Shown: positions 1 to 7,747 of the stretch, piece after piece
Numbering within the stretch: position 1 is the first letter of the stretch
Layout: every line of letters starts with the position of its first letter
DNA from: a virus
IMG/VR virus record: IMGVR_UViG_3300033553_000200
Location: 1 to 34,805 of that record
Length of the DNA stretch: 34,805 nt
Reading direction: 5' to 3' (one strand)
The notes under the pieces: model-generated
Seen by the model: only the letters and a program-made list of their open reading frames with translations
Database searches by the model: none
Told to the model about the DNA's origin: nothing
Position numbers and translations under genes: made by a program

Positions 1-141
1 GAGTTATAAGGCCCGTTTTTAGCCGTTGGTGTGGCGCCTTGAAGTCGCTAGGGTGGGTTTCCACATGCAGTTTTTCTGAACCTGGTGCAAAGGTCGGAAC
101 CTTTCCTCGATTTCTTTCTACTCGAAATGCGTGGACACACC
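1..141. other. Left host flank up to the prophage
   Basis: This is the chromosomal sequence outside the left prophage end. No open reading frame, RNA gene or clear promoter is visible in it. Its last five bases (ACACC, 137-141) are repeated just after the right end of the prophage. The reconstructed empty site joins GTGGAC-ACACC to ATGGACACA, so the target contained two near-tandem TGGACACA copies (132-139 and 34671-34678). Confidence 0.8.
137..141. repeat. Left copy of 5-bp target site duplication (ACACC)
   Basis: ACACC directly precedes TGTGAATTAG, the proposed left prophage end. The same five bases follow the right end at 34665-34669. Mu-family transposition makes 5-bp target duplications, so length and position fit. 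A 5-bp match alone is weak. It is backed by the TG...CA ends and the equal 17-nt spacing of transposase-type sites from both termini. Confidence 0.85.
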
Positions 142-326
142 TGTGAATTAGCTTTAGGTTTGGCACCAGCGGGATAAAACGGGAATGAACGGGAATCAGT
201 GGGAAGAAACCAAGCACATCAACGATTTAGAAGTACCGGGGCGGGAGACTGTGCCAAATGTACCGCAAATCACCGCAACACTGATTTACCATTAAACATT
301 GCCGATTTTGCGTGATGATTGGCACC
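142..326. promoter_or_regulatory. Left end (attL) with transposase-binding-type repeats
   Basis: Three copies of a GGTGCCAAAT-type core lie here: 159-167 (minus orientation, 17 nt from the end), 251-259 (plus, GTGCCAAAT followed by TACCGCAA) and 318-326 (minus, GGTGCCAAT followed by CATCACGCAA). Two more copies lie at the right end. The shared pattern, about GGTGCCAAATNNTCCGCAA, resembles the roughly 22-bp repeated end sites bound by MuA. Three sites at the left with a wide gap match the L1-L2-L3 arrangement of Mu. Binding itself is inferred. Confidence 0.75.
171..210 (+). repeat. Four tandem 10-bp phased GGGAA repeats
   Basis: Four consecutive 10-bp units start at 171, 181, 191 and 201: GGGATAAAAC, GGGAATGAAC, GGGAATCAGT and GGGAAGAAAC. 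The period is close to one DNA helical turn, so all GGGA blocks face the same side of the helix. They lie between the first and second transposase-type sites of the left end. A bend or a cooperative protein-binding array that helps transpososome assembly is plausible, but no binder is identified. Confidence 0.6.
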
Positions 327-364
327 GCCTGAAACTTTAAACACTACTCAACTTCACGAATAGA

Positions 365-387
365 GCTAGGCTCTGATGAGGCCTAGC
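365..387 (-). terminator. Hairpin downstream of the repressor gene
   Basis: GCTAGGCTC and GAGGCCTAGC form an inverted repeat with a TGAT loop and a single bulged base. It lies about 45 bp beyond the stop codon of the leftward repressor gene. On the minus strand it is followed by TCTATTCG rather than a clean T-run. It may be a weak terminator, or a structural element of the left end. Confidence 0.4.
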
Positions 388-432
388 ATTCCTCCCCGCT
401 AGTGGCCTGGTCAATTTAACGGAAAAGACACC

Positions 433-972
433 TTACTGACCGTGGCGAGACATGGCCCGCTCCAGGATCAGCCGAATCTGGTTAGCTGTGGCCGCTCTGT
501 CGCTTGAGGTCCGAAGAAGCTCATAGTTCGACATCGCCATGCCCGCCTTATCCTCAGGGTGCATCTTGTAGTTCTGAGACTCCAGCACTCGCTCCAACAC
601 AGTAATAGCCAGTTCCAGAGCGTCTGCATCCAGCGGCTGCACATAAGCGTCCTGTGAAGCCTCATGGCAAGCGGCCACACTGGATGCGCTCGAAGCTGAC
701 AGGCCTGAGCCGTCCAACCGTTTAGGTCCAATGCCACTATAGACCCAGTCTAATGAATACCCTGCTCTAAAAACCAGGCGGCCTAGTTGCTGAAAGATTG
801 GGCTGGACTCCTCAGAGATCCATCGAGCCAATGTTGAGGGTGAAACGCCTGCCACATTTGCAGCTGCCTTTCTGCCGTCAAACTCCTTGGCAACCTCCTC
901 AATACGAGTTCCTATTCCATCTTTGGTATTCGGAACTGTGAACCTCTCAAATTTGCTAAGTTCCGATTCCAT
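433..972 (-). CDS. CI/Mu c-type phage repressor
   Basis: This 179-residue protein is encoded leftward, divergent from the early operon, where the repressor sits in Mu-like phages. Residues about 20-75 form a helix-turn-helix region (KAAANVAGVSPSTLARWI), followed by LDWVYSGIGPKRL, a signature common just after the HTH in phage CI-type repressors. The C-terminal half is helical and lacks the Ser/Lys peptidase core of LexA-like repressors, so RecA-stimulated self-cleavage is not expected. The ATG at 972 has AGGTG seven bases upstream. It should bind the operators at about 1035-1117 to keep the transposition genes off. The role is inferred from fold and position. Confidence 0.85.
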   Translation of the reverse strand: MESELSKFERFTVPNTKDGIGTRIEEVAKEFDGRKAAANVAGVSPSTLARWISEESSPIFQQLGRLVFRAGYSLDWVYSGIGPKRLDGSGLSASSASSVAACHEASQDAYVQPLDADALELAITVLERVLESQNYKMHPEDKAGMAMSNYELLRTSSDRAATANQIRLILERAMSRHGQ

Positions 973-1034
973 ATAAGCACCTGTTTTTAAAGTTAAAGTT
1001 CATTTTTGGGCCAGCTAGTCCCTATTTTGGGAAT

Positions 1035-1117
1035 CGGAACTTCCGTTTTTGGGTTGTCAGTAACCCAAAGTTGGGTTATGTTTAGTTCCAAGACACCGAT
1101 AGACAACCCAAAAAAAC
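1035..1117 (+). promoter_or_regulatory. Early promoter with nested operators
   Basis: A good sigma70 promoter reads TTGTCA (1054-1059), 17 bp, TATGTT (1077-1082), pointing into the Ner-like gene at 1134. The spacer is almost filled by the perfect dyad TAACCCAA-AG-TTGGGTTA (1061-1078). Around it are a wider inverted pair, GTTTTTGGGTTGTC (1045-1058) and GACAACCCAAAAAAAC (1102-1117), and a separate dyad CGGAA-C-TTCCG (1035-1045). These are strong candidates for repressor and Ner operators. No convincing promoter for the leftward repressor gene was seen, though it must start in this region. Confidence 0.75.
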
Positions 1118-1133
1118 GCCACCGAGGTGACGC

Positions 1134-1469
1134 ATGAAAATCAAAATTCCAAATGATCCAGAGCAGCGCTGGGAGTTGATCAAATACCTTTTGCGCGCCC
1201 GAGGATCTTCCCTTGCCCTTGTGGCCCAGGAGCTGGGCCTGCCACGACAGTCTGTTCTTAACGCTAAGCGCGTCCGGTACCCGCGTGTTGAGCGCGCCAT
1301 TGCCCGGAAGCTTGATATGGCTCCACGGGATATCTGGCCCGACCGCTGGCATCCGAACGGCGACCCGTTGCGCGAGCGTCCGAATATGGGAGAGCGCAAG
1401 CACAATCTTGGTAATCAGCATACAAAATCTAACGCTATCGCGCACTGTCAAATGGCCCGGAGTGCATAA
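1134..1469 (+). CDS. ner: Ner-like early transcriptional regulator
   Basis: This is the first gene of the rightward early operon. The 111-residue product has a Ner/Nlp-type helix-turn-helix over about residues 10-70: GSSLALVAQELGLPRQSVLNA, then YPRVERAIARKLDMAPRDIWPDRW, with the typical IWP(D/S)RW ending. Ner in Mu is about 75 residues and represses both the early and the repressor promoter; this one has an extra C-terminal tail of about 30 residues. GAGGTGA lies just upstream of the ATG. Operators with AACCC/GGGTT arms lie immediately upstream. Confidence 0.88.
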   Translation: MKIKIPNDPEQRWELIKYLLRARGSSLALVAQELGLPRQSVLNAKRVRYPRVERAIARKLDMAPRDIWPDRWHPNGDPLRERPNMGERKHNLGNQHTKSNAIAHCQMARSA

Positions 1470-1471
1470 CC

Positions 1472-1909
1472 ATGAGACGCGTCAAAGACCACGCCACGAT
1501 TGACATCTTTGAGGTTCCGGAGCCGGTTCACCCAACGCCGGGTAGCGGCAACTACGCCTGCCAGGTGAGTGAGCTGGTTGGCAGCGTACTGAAGAGCTGC
1601 CCCGAAGACCGCTATGAGATTGCCGCACAAATGAGCAGGCTGTCTGGCGACGACGTCTCAAAACACATGCTGGATGCCTGGTCCAGCCCCGCCCGCTCTG
1701 AACACAACATCCCGCTTTACCGGGTACCGCTGCTGGAGGAAGTCTGCCATTCACACGCCTTTACCGACTGGATGGTGCACATGCGTGGCGGCCGGGTTGC
1801 GTACGGCCGTGAAGCCCTGGCGGCACAGTACGGGAAGATGCAGCAGATGAAAGACAAGCTCCAGCAGGAAATGCGGGAGCTGAAGCGGCAGATGGGGGAT
1901 GACGAATGA
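1472..1909 (+). CDS. Uncharacterised early protein between ner and transposase
   Basis: The 145-residue product is not recognised. It begins two bases after the Ner-like gene and overlaps the transposase start by ATGA, so it is translated with the early operon. Residues about 25-100 look globular, and the last 35 residues (KMQQMKDKLQQEMRELKRQM) form a clear coiled coil. Small proteins of this sort occur at this place in B3/D3112-type phages. A DNA-binding or transposition-accessory role is possible but not shown. Confidence 0.8.
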   Translation: MRRVKDHATIDIFEVPEPVHPTPGSGNYACQVSELVGSVLKSCPEDRYEIAAQMSRLSGDDVSKHMLDAWSSPARSEHNIPLYRVPLLEEVCHSHAFTDWMVHMRGGRVAYGREALAAQYGKMQQMKDKLQQEMRELKRQMGDDE

Positions 1910-3990
1910 CCTGCCGTGACGTTCTGCCTGTTCAGGAGTGGTATACAGTGGCCGAGCTTGGGGGGCTTCCAGGAATGCCCGGCGGCGAGAGAGGCCGAAG
2001 AAAAGCGCTGGAAAGAATGGCTGCGGAATACCGCAGGCGCCAGGGCAGCAAAGCCATGGAATACGCCTTCGCCAGCCTCCCCCAGGTAGCCCAGGACGCC
2101 ATACTGGCCCAGTCCCTGACCAACGCCGGCACTGGTGACGACGTACTGGAGCCCGTGCAGGACCAGCCCGAGCGCGAACTGGCCCGGTATGACGACCTCA
2201 ATGAAGACCAGATGGCGGTGATGACTGCCCGCGTGGCCTTTGTGCGGGAGATCGAACGGCTGAGCCGGGTCACCACCCAGAAAAAAGCCATCCTGACGTT
2301 AGTCACCAACGCCCAGCTGGGAAATCTAACGTCTTACCTGTCTGCCCGCGTGGTGCGCGCCAACGATCGTAAAACCGCTACCCGCACCCTGTCTGAGCGC
2401 ACCCTGAAACGCTGGCTGGCAGACTTCAAAAAGCACGGTGAACGGGCACTGGCCCCGCGCCGGCGCAAGCAAGACTTGAGCATCCCCGAATGGGGCCCCA
2501 CGTTCCTGAAGTTTTACCAGCGCCCGCAGAAGCCCAGCATTACCGCTGCCTACCAGCAGATGGTGGAACGGACCCCCGCGCCGCACCCATCGATTCACCA
2601 GGTGCGCCGGTGGCTGCAAAAGTTGAGCCCCGAGGCCCGCGAACGCGGCCGCATGGGCTCGCAAGATCTGAAATCCCTGCAGCCGTTCAAGCGCCGCTCA
2701 ACAGACCACCTGTGGCCGAACGATGTGTGGGTCTCCGATGGCCATACGTTCGATGCCGAGGTGATCAACCCGCTGACTGGCCAGCCGTTCCGCCCCGAAA
2801 TCACCGTGGTCCTGGACTGGTACAGCCGCCGCATCACCGGCTTTGCCCTGAACCTTGCGGAATCCACCGTGGCCACGCTGGACGCCCTGCGCCACGGCAT
2901 CACCAATGCCGGCATGTTCAGCATGTTCTATGTCGACAACGGCAGCGGTTTCAAGAACGACTCAATCTATGAAGTGGTGGACCGCCTGGGCGGCACCATT
3001 ACCCACTCCCTGCCTTACAACTCACAGGCACGGGGTGTGGTTGAACGGGTGCACAAAACCTTCGTCACCCTGGCCAAAGATTTCAACAGCTACATCGGCG
3101 TCGACATGGACAAACAGGCCGCCACACGCGCCCACAAGCTGTCCCGAAAAGCCATTAAAGAGGGCTTCAAGCCTGCCCACATTCCGACCTTTCAAGAGTT
3201 TTACGACAGCCTGAGTGCAGCAATCGAGCGCTACAACAACACGCCCCACAACGGCCTGCGCAAGATCCGCGATATGGAACACGGCCGCATGCGCCGCCAG
3301 ACCCCGATGGAAGCCTGGGCCGATGCCGAGGTGGAAGGGTTTGAAGCCATCACCGCCGATCCCGACCTGGTGGCCTCGCTCACCCGGCCGCAGGAGATCC
3401 GCAAAACCCACCGGGGCGAGGTCCGCATTAACGGTGGAATTTATTTCCTGGACGCTCTGCGCGATTTCCACGGCGAGGAAGTGAAGGTTGCCTGGGATTA
3501 CCGCGACAGCGCCAGCGTTGGCGTGTTCACCCTGGAAGGTGAAGTGATCGGTACCGCCGAACTGGACGGCAACGCCACCCCGGCCATGCCAGTGGCCCAG
3601 CTGCAGCGCGCGGCAGACAAACGCGAACGCGGCCAGCTCAAGCGCCTGACCACCAAGGCCAAAACCATCACCGGCCGTGATGTCGAGATCCGCACTATTG
3701 AGCCGGTCGCCAATGACGACGACACCCAACGCCTGGTTGAAGCCGGCCGGGCCAAGGCCAAGCAGCTGGCCGCAGCCAAGAAAGACGAGTTTGTGATTCC
3801 AGAAGACGTCACCGCCCGGTACCGGCTGTGGCAAAAGTTGGATCAGCGAGTAACCGCCGGTGAAAAGCTGAGCGAGAAAGAACAGAAGTGGTGGGAAACC
3901 TACCCATCAACGCCCGGATATCGCGCTATCAAACGCGTGATGGAAGCGAGCGCCAACGGCAAAACCGTCAGCGCCCGCAGGGCCATGTAA
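1906..3990 (+). CDS. A: MuA-type DDE transposase
   Basis: This 694-residue transposase catalyses strand cleavage and transfer at the phage ends. An N-terminal Mu-type winged-helix domain (EWYTVAELGGLPGMPGGERG) comes first and would bind the end or internal sites. A helix-turn-helix follows at about residues 150-240, then the RNase H-like core with D278 (VWVSDGHTFD), D344 (FYVDNGSGF) and E380 (GVVERVHK). The spacing is D-65-D-35-E. A beta-barrel-like region and a basic helical tail complete it, as in MuA (663 residues). The start overlaps the previous gene by ATGA. Its likely sites are the GGTGCCAAAT repeats at both ends. Confidence 0.96.
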   Translation: MTCRDVLPVQEWYTVAELGGLPGMPGGERGRRKALERMAAEYRRRQGSKAMEYAFASLPQVAQDAILAQSLTNAGTGDDVLEPVQDQPERELARYDDLNEDQMAVMTARVAFVREIERLSRVTTQKKAILTLVTNAQLGNLTSYLSARVVRANDRKTATRTLSERTLKRWLADFKKHGERALAPRRRKQDLSIPEWGPTFLKFYQRPQKPSITAAYQQMVERTPAPHPSIHQVRRWLQKLSPEARERGRMGSQDLKSLQPFKRRSTDHLWPNDVWVSDGHTFDAEVINPLTGQPFRPEITVVLDWYSRRITGFALNLAESTVATLDALRHGITNAGMFSMFYVDNGSGFKNDSIYEVVDRLGGTITHSLPYNSQARGVVERVHKTFVTLAKDFNSYIGVDMDKQAATRAHKLSRKAIKEGFKPAHIPTFQEFYDSLSAAIERYNNTPHNGLRKIRDMEHGRMRRQTPMEAWADAEVEGFEAITADPDLVASLTRPQEIRKTHRGEVRINGGIYFLDALRDFHGEEVKVAWDYRDSASVGVFTLEGEVIGTAELDGNATPAMPVAQLQRAADKRERGQLKRLTTKAKTITGRDVEIRTIEPVANDDDTQRLVEAGRAKAKQLAAAKKDEFVIPEDVTARYRLWQKLDQRVTAGEKLSEKEQKWWETYPSTPGYRAIKRVMEASANGKTVSARRAM

Positions 3991-4033
3991 GCGCATGGCC
4001 ATGACACCCAAAGCAACAGCAAAAGGAAGTTAT

Positions 4034-4753
4034 ATGAGCGTCAACACCATTGTACCACTGACTAACGTAGGCCTGCTCGCCCAGGCTGTGGAAAGCGCCG
4101 CCAACCGCCCGCCGGAACTCCCGGGGCTGGTCGTGATGTACGGCCCCAGTGGTTATGGCAAGAGCCTGGCAGCGGCCTACGCCGCCAACCTGCACCGTGC
4201 CTACTACGTAGAGTGCCGCGAAAGCTGGACCAAAAAAGCCTTCCTGATCGCCATCCTGCGTGAAATGGGCATCATCCCCATGAAGACCCTCAGCGAAATG
4301 GTAGACCAGGTGGCCGAACAGCTCAGCCGCAGCGGCCGCCCCATCATCATTGATGACGTCCAGTACGTGATCGACAAAGCCGCCGCCAACGTGCTGACCG
4401 ACATCTACAACGCCAGCCAGGGCACCCTGATTCTGATCGGCGAAGAGCGCGTGCCGGCCTCCATGTCCCGCCTGGAGCGCCTGCACAACCGGGTGCTTGA
4501 GTGGGTGCCCGCCCAGGCTGCCAGCCTGACCGACGTCCAGGAACTGGCCCAGTCCAGCTACCCCGATATCGAAATGGGCGCAGACCTGCTGGAAGAGGTG
4601 CGCGCCCGCGTGAAGGGCTGCCTGCGCCGCATCGCCGTCAACCTCTACCGCATCCACAGTGAAGCCGTCGCCAACAACTGGGAACGGGTAGACCTCGAAA
4701 CCTGGGGTGAACGCGCCATCCACACCGGCCAGCCACCGGCGCGGAGGGCGTAA
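4034..4753 (+). CDS. B: MuB-type AAA+ transposition target protein
   Basis: This is an AAA+ ATPase that in Mu forms filaments on target DNA and stimulates the transposase. From the chosen start (239 residues), the Walker A motif GPSGYGKS is at 37-44 and the Walker B PIIIDDVQ at 103-110, followed by a sensor-like TLILIGEE. An in-frame ATG at 3995 exists, but ATG 4034 has AAGGAAG seven bases upstream, so I prefer it. It follows the transposase directly, as B follows A in Mu. It is shorter than MuB (312 residues) and lacks the long N-terminal helix-turn-helix region, as in D3112-type phages. Confidence 0.92.
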   Translation: MSVNTIVPLTNVGLLAQAVESAANRPPELPGLVVMYGPSGYGKSLAAAYAANLHRAYYVECRESWTKKAFLIAILREMGIIPMKTLSEMVDQVAEQLSRSGRPIIIDDVQYVIDKAAANVLTDIYNASQGTLILIGEERVPASMSRLERLHNRVLEWVPAQAASLTDVQELAQSSYPDIEMGADLLEEVRARVKGCLRRIAVNLYRIHSEAVANNWERVDLETWGERAIHTGQPPARRA

Positions 4754-4755
4754 GG

Positions 4756-5391
4756 ATGCCGAAGAGCATTACCCGCAAGCCCGTACACCTGGAAGCCCAG
4801 GGCCCGAAAGGGGACCGCCAGTCCATGTGGGAAGTGATCCGCTGGCTGCACAAGGCCGGGGAGCCAATCACAGTGCCAGAGGTGTGGGCACGGGCCACTC
4901 ACCTTGCCCCGAAAGGCCGCGTGCGCGATTACTTCAAAGGCCTGGAGGCCGCCGGGTACCTGCGCCGGGTCGAAGGCGAGCCGCGCACAGTGGTGTATTA
5001 CGAACTGGCGCGGGATATCGGCGTGGACGCGCCGCGAGTCCGCGCGGATGGCACCGAAGTTACCCAGGGCCGTGGCCGCGAACAGATGTGGCGCACCGTC
5101 AAAATCATTGGTGACTTCACCTGCCGCCAGCTGGCGCAGGCAGCGTCCACGCCTGACCACCATGTGGCCGAATCAACCGCTCAAGACTACTGCCTGATGC
5201 TGACTGGTGCCGGGTACCTCACCGTCACCCGCCGAGGTGGCCCCGGCAAACCCGCCCGGTACCGCCTGGCCCCGGGCCGCTGGACCGGCCCCCGCGCCCC
5301 GATGGTTCAGCGCCTCAAGCAGCTGTACGACCCCAACACCGGAGAAGTGGTCTACCAGCGCAACCCACAGACAGAGGGAGGCGACGAGTGA
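4756..5391 (+). CDS. Early protein with two winged-helix-like domains
   Basis: The 211-residue product contains two similar halves. Each has a helical bundle followed by a short beta wing: about 20-80 (SMWEVIRWLHKAGEPITVPE ... LEAAGYLRRV) and about 108-172 (QMWRTVKIIGDFTCRQLAQA ... LTGAGYLTV). This duplicated winged-helix pattern suggests sequence-specific DNA binding. The gene lies two bases after the B-like gene and overlaps the next start by GTGA. The family is not recognised precisely. A transcription or transposition-accessory role is inferred. Confidence 0.82.
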   Translation: MPKSITRKPVHLEAQGPKGDRQSMWEVIRWLHKAGEPITVPEVWARATHLAPKGRVRDYFKGLEAAGYLRRVEGEPRTVVYYELARDIGVDAPRVRADGTEVTQGRGREQMWRTVKIIGDFTCRQLAQAASTPDHHVAESTAQDYCLMLTGAGYLTVTRRGGPGKPARYRLAPGRWTGPRAPMVQRLKQLYDPNTGEVVYQRNPQTEGGDE

Positions 5392-5747
5392 GCCGCAAAG
5401 TCGATATCTCCAACTGGGGCGACCAACCCCCGCACTGGGTCCGGCTGCTGGCCAAAGAGGTGGAATCCTCAAGCCGCACCAAGGCAGGTGAGCGCATCGG
5501 CATCAGCCGTACCGCCGTCTCCCTGTTGCTGGCCAACCGGTATTCCAGCCCCAGCACCGCCCGGATGGAAAAACGCATCCTGGACGCCCTCGACGGCATC
5601 CCGTGCCCGGCCCACAACGCCAACATCAGCACCGAACAGTGCCGGGAATATCGCGACCGGCCCGCACCCACGCACAACCCCATGGCCATGCGCGTATGGC
5701 GCGTGTGCCAGAACTGCACGAACAACCCGAATAGAGGTGAGCAATGA
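5388..5747 (+). CDS. Small HTH protein with a Cys-rich tail
   Basis: This 119-residue product starts at a GTG overlapping the previous stop. Residues about 25-60 form a helix-turn-helix (TKAGERIGISRTAVSLLLAN) in the Cro/XRE style. The C-terminal part holds four cysteines: C71PAH, C82REY and a terminal CQNC. They could form a zinc knuckle. Proteins with this layout occur in early operons of transposable phages. A regulatory role is likely, but the target is unknown. Confidence 0.8.
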   Translation: MSRKVDISNWGDQPPHWVRLLAKEVESSSRTKAGERIGISRTAVSLLLANRYSSPSTARMEKRILDALDGIPCPAHNANISTEQCREYRDRPAPTHNPMAMRVWRVCQNCTNNPNRGEQ

Positions 5748-6109
5748 CCATGTACACCACTGCCTACCTGGAGCACTACGCCGACCAGTACGCCAGCGCC
5801 ATGCTCTACAAGCATGGCATCACCCTGGACCAATACCTGGCCGATCCGGCCCGGTACCAGGAACTGATTACCCGGCCGTTCCCGCTGCTGCCCACCCAAA
5901 CCCGGGCGCGGCTGCGGATCATTCAGGACGAGCAGCGGGCCGAGTTCCGCCAGGACGTGGAAAGCCAGCTGGAGAAAGAGCTGGACGACTTCCCGCGTAA
6001 CAACGTGCGCCCCTTCGAGCCCATGCGCCACCACCGCTTCCCGAAAAAGCGTGGCTTTGCCTGCGGCTTCAAGCGCACCCCGAACACACCACACCCAACA
6101 CGAGGTTGA
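5744..6109 (+). CDS. Uncharacterised early protein
   Basis: This 121-residue product is not recognised. The N-terminal half is helical with many tyrosines (YLEHYADQYASAMLYKHGIT). The middle is charged (QDVESQLEKELDDF), and the tail is basic and rich in Pro, Phe and Lys. It overlaps the previous stop by ATGA and ends three bases before the DUF3164 gene, so it is part of the same translation-coupled early operon. No catalytic motif is visible. Confidence 0.75.
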   Translation: MTMYTTAYLEHYADQYASAMLYKHGITLDQYLADPARYQELITRPFPLLPTQTRARLRIIQDEQRAEFRQDVESQLEKELDDFPRNNVRPFEPMRHHRFPKKRGFACGFKRTPNTPHPTRG

Positions 6110-6112
6110 ACC

Positions 6113-6742
6113 GTGAGCACTGAAACTGAAAAGAAGCCAGAGATCCCCGAAGGGTATTTAGTAAACGCTGCCGGCCACCTGGTACCAGAAGGCCAGGTGC
6201 GCGAACAGGACAAACTCCGTGACCAGGTGGTGACAGAGCTGGTCACCCAGGGCGAAAAGCTGAACGAGGATCTAAAAGCCTTCAAGCAGAAAGCCCTGTC
6301 TGATATCGCGGACCTGATCAACATCTCAAGCCAGAAGTGGCAGATGTCCCTGGGCGGCAAGAAAGGAAACGTATCGCTCACATCCTTTGATGGCGAGCTG
6401 ATGATTCAGCGCGTTTACGCCAACCGGATCACCTACACAGAGCAGTTAGAGGTGGCCAAGGCGAAGGTTCTGGAGTGCGTTCAGAGCTGGAGCGCTGGAT
6501 CTAACCAGCACCTTGCAACCCTCGCCATGCAGGCCTTCCAGACCAACAACAATGGCGAAATCAGCGTTAGCAAGCTGGTTCAAATGCTGAATTACGAAAT
6601 CGAAGACGAGGACTGGAAGGTTGCCATGGAAGCCGTCCGCGACAGCCTGACCAACAACGGCAAGGCTGTCTACGTCCGCATCTATCGGCGAGATGAAAAC
6701 GGGAAGTATCGCAGCCTCCCGCTGAACATCGCAGCCCTTTAA
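6113..6742 (+). CDS. DUF3164 family early protein
   Basis: The 209-residue product matches the DUF3164 family of Mu-like phages and prophages. It has an N-terminal PEGYLVNAAGHLVPE segment and a helical region that contains KWQMSLGGKKGNVSLTSFDG. The C-terminal part ends in YRRDENGKYRSLPLNIAAL, typical of the family. The start is GTG with AGGTTGA upstream. The family lies in the early, semi-essential region of Mu-like phages and its biochemical role is unknown. Confidence 0.88.
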   Translation: MSTETEKKPEIPEGYLVNAAGHLVPEGQVREQDKLRDQVVTELVTQGEKLNEDLKAFKQKALSDIADLINISSQKWQMSLGGKKGNVSLTSFDGELMIQRVYANRITYTEQLEVAKAKVLECVQSWSAGSNQHLATLAMQAFQTNNNGEISVSKLVQMLNYEIEDEDWKVAMEAVRDSLTNNGKAVYVRIYRRDENGKYRSLPLNIAAL

Positions 6743-6778
6743 CCAACCCGTAAACCCAACCCAAAGAGGTGTTAAGCC

Positions 6779-7099
6779 ATGACAAGCGAAGAGAAAACCA
6801 TGACCAAAAGCAGCCTGATTGACGCCCTGATTGCCGGCCATCACAGCCGCCGCGAAAGCCAGCAGATCAGCAAAGCCGACATGGAGGCCGTGGTGGATTC
6901 CCTGGGCGCCATCATCCAGGACCGCCTGGCCGAAGGCGGCGAAGTGCCGCTGCCAGGTGTTGGCAAGCTGGTACCGGTGGAGCGCGCCGGCCGCACCGGC
7001 CGCAACCCGCAAACCGGCGAATCACTGATCATTCCCGGCAGCGTGAGCGCCAAACTGCGGCCCTCCAAGGCGCTGAAGGAGGCTCTGAACCATGACTGA
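6779..7099 (+). CDS. HU/IHF-family DNA-bending protein
   Basis: This is a 106-residue histone-like protein. It has the HU-type fold: two helices (TKSSLIDALIAG, ADMEAVVDSLGAIIQDRLAEG), then a beta arm with PLPGVGKLVPVERAGRTGRNPQTGE and a final helix (AKLRPSKALKEAL). The GRxGRNPxTGE stretch is the characteristic HU arm. GAGGTG lies nine bases before the ATG at 6779; an alternative ATG is at 6800. A phage-coded HU could replace host HU or IHF in bending the ends or enhancer during transpososome assembly (inference). It overlaps the next gene by 8 bp. Confidence 0.92.
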   Translation: MTSEEKTMTKSSLIDALIAGHHSRRESQQISKADMEAVVDSLGAIIQDRLAEGGEVPLPGVGKLVPVERAGRTGRNPQTGESLIIPGSVSAKLRPSKALKEALNHD

Positions 7100-7340
7100 G
7101 CATAACCCCGAGCAGTGGCTGGAAGACGCCGGCCAGGCGGCAACCATCACGATCACCCCGAACCGGGAGGGGTTGCAGCTGAGCGTCAAATTTGGCGAGG
7201 AGAAGGTAGACCGCTCCAATCCAACCATCGTGCAAGGGCTTGCCCTTGTTGGCTGCGAAATGATCCAGAAGGTAATTCGCGATCACATGGATGTCACTTC
7301 CGAGAGAACGGCCTATTACGACGATTCGAAAACTGACTAA
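7092..7340 (+). CDS. Small uncharacterised early protein
   Basis: This is an 82-residue acidic protein of unknown family. An AAGGAGG site lies nine bases before its ATG, inside the end of the HU-like gene, so translation is well supported. The sequence looks like a small alpha/beta fold: beta strands (AATITITPNREGLQLSVKF), then a helix (NPTIVQGLALVGCEMIQKVI). No catalytic motif is visible. Confidence 0.75.
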   Translation: MTEHNPEQWLEDAGQAATITITPNREGLQLSVKFGEEKVDRSNPTIVQGLALVGCEMIQKVIRDHMDVTSERTAYYDDSKTD

Positions 7341-7409
7341 GCGAAACGCCCTCCGGGGCGTCTGTCGGGCGTGGTTGCCCGGCACTGATGAGCAGCCAGA
7401 GAGGAAGAC

Positions 7410-7616
7410 ATGGCCAAGACCAATGCCGAGCGCAAGCGCGCCCAGCGTGAACGAAAGCAACGCCTCGGGATGAGGCGCATGGAGATGGATCTCGCCCGGG
7501 GCTTTGAGGATCAAACCGAGTACCTGGTGCGGCTGGTGCTGGATGACGCGGCCCGGATTGAGCGTGACCGGTCACGAAATGAAGAAAACGAGAAAATCGA
7601 GGAGCCGAGATTGTGA
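7410..7616 (+). CDS. Small basic uncharacterised protein
   Basis: This 68-residue protein has a very basic N-terminus (AERKRAQRERKQRLGMRRME) followed by a helical acidic segment. GAGGAAG lies close to the ATG. Its overall look suggests nucleic-acid contact by a helix, somewhat like small ribbon-helix-helix or transposition-accessory proteins, but no family is recognised. In the 69-bp gap before it is a GC-rich inverted repeat (ACGCCC-TCCG-GGGCGT) without a T-run. Confidence 0.7.
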   Translation: MAKTNAERKRAQRERKQRLGMRRMEMDLARGFEDQTEYLVRLVLDDAARIERDRSRNEENEKIEEPRL

Positions 7617-7747
7617 AAGTGTACGGATTTGACGAGACAGATGTGCAGCGCGGCGAAATGCGCGCCGCCAAGGTGGACTCGGTAATGATCGCCGCAGCCA
7701 AGGGCTTCAAGGCCAGCATGATTCCAGTGGAGGATTGCCATGAATAA
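7613..7747 (+). CDS. 44-residue ORF with GTG start, overlapping both neighbours
   Basis: The short frame starts at a GTG that overlaps the stop of the preceding gene (GTGA). GAGGAG lies eight bases upstream, and the frame ends in TAA overlapping the ATG of the next gene by 8 bp. The product begins MKVYGFDETDVQRGEMRAAK and has no recognised domain. The good ribosome site and the gap-free tiling make it probably real. Without it there would be a 123-bp hole in an otherwise packed operon. Confidence 0.65.
   Translation: MKVYGFDETDVQRGEMRAAKVDSVMIAAAKGFKASMIPVEDCHE

Noticed and set aside
171-210. CRISPR-like array in the left end
   Set aside because: The repeats are contiguous 10-bp units without spacers and no cas gene is present; they are a phased tandem repeat.
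3995-4033. Extended start of the B-like gene at ATG 3995
   Set aside because: The 13 extra residues lack a ribosome site, whereas ATG 4034 has AAGGAAG at proper distance.
7345-7365. Inverted repeat ACGCCC-TCCG-GGGCGT as terminator
   Set aside because: No T-run follows and the genes on both sides belong to one early operon; it may only be a chance GC hairpin.
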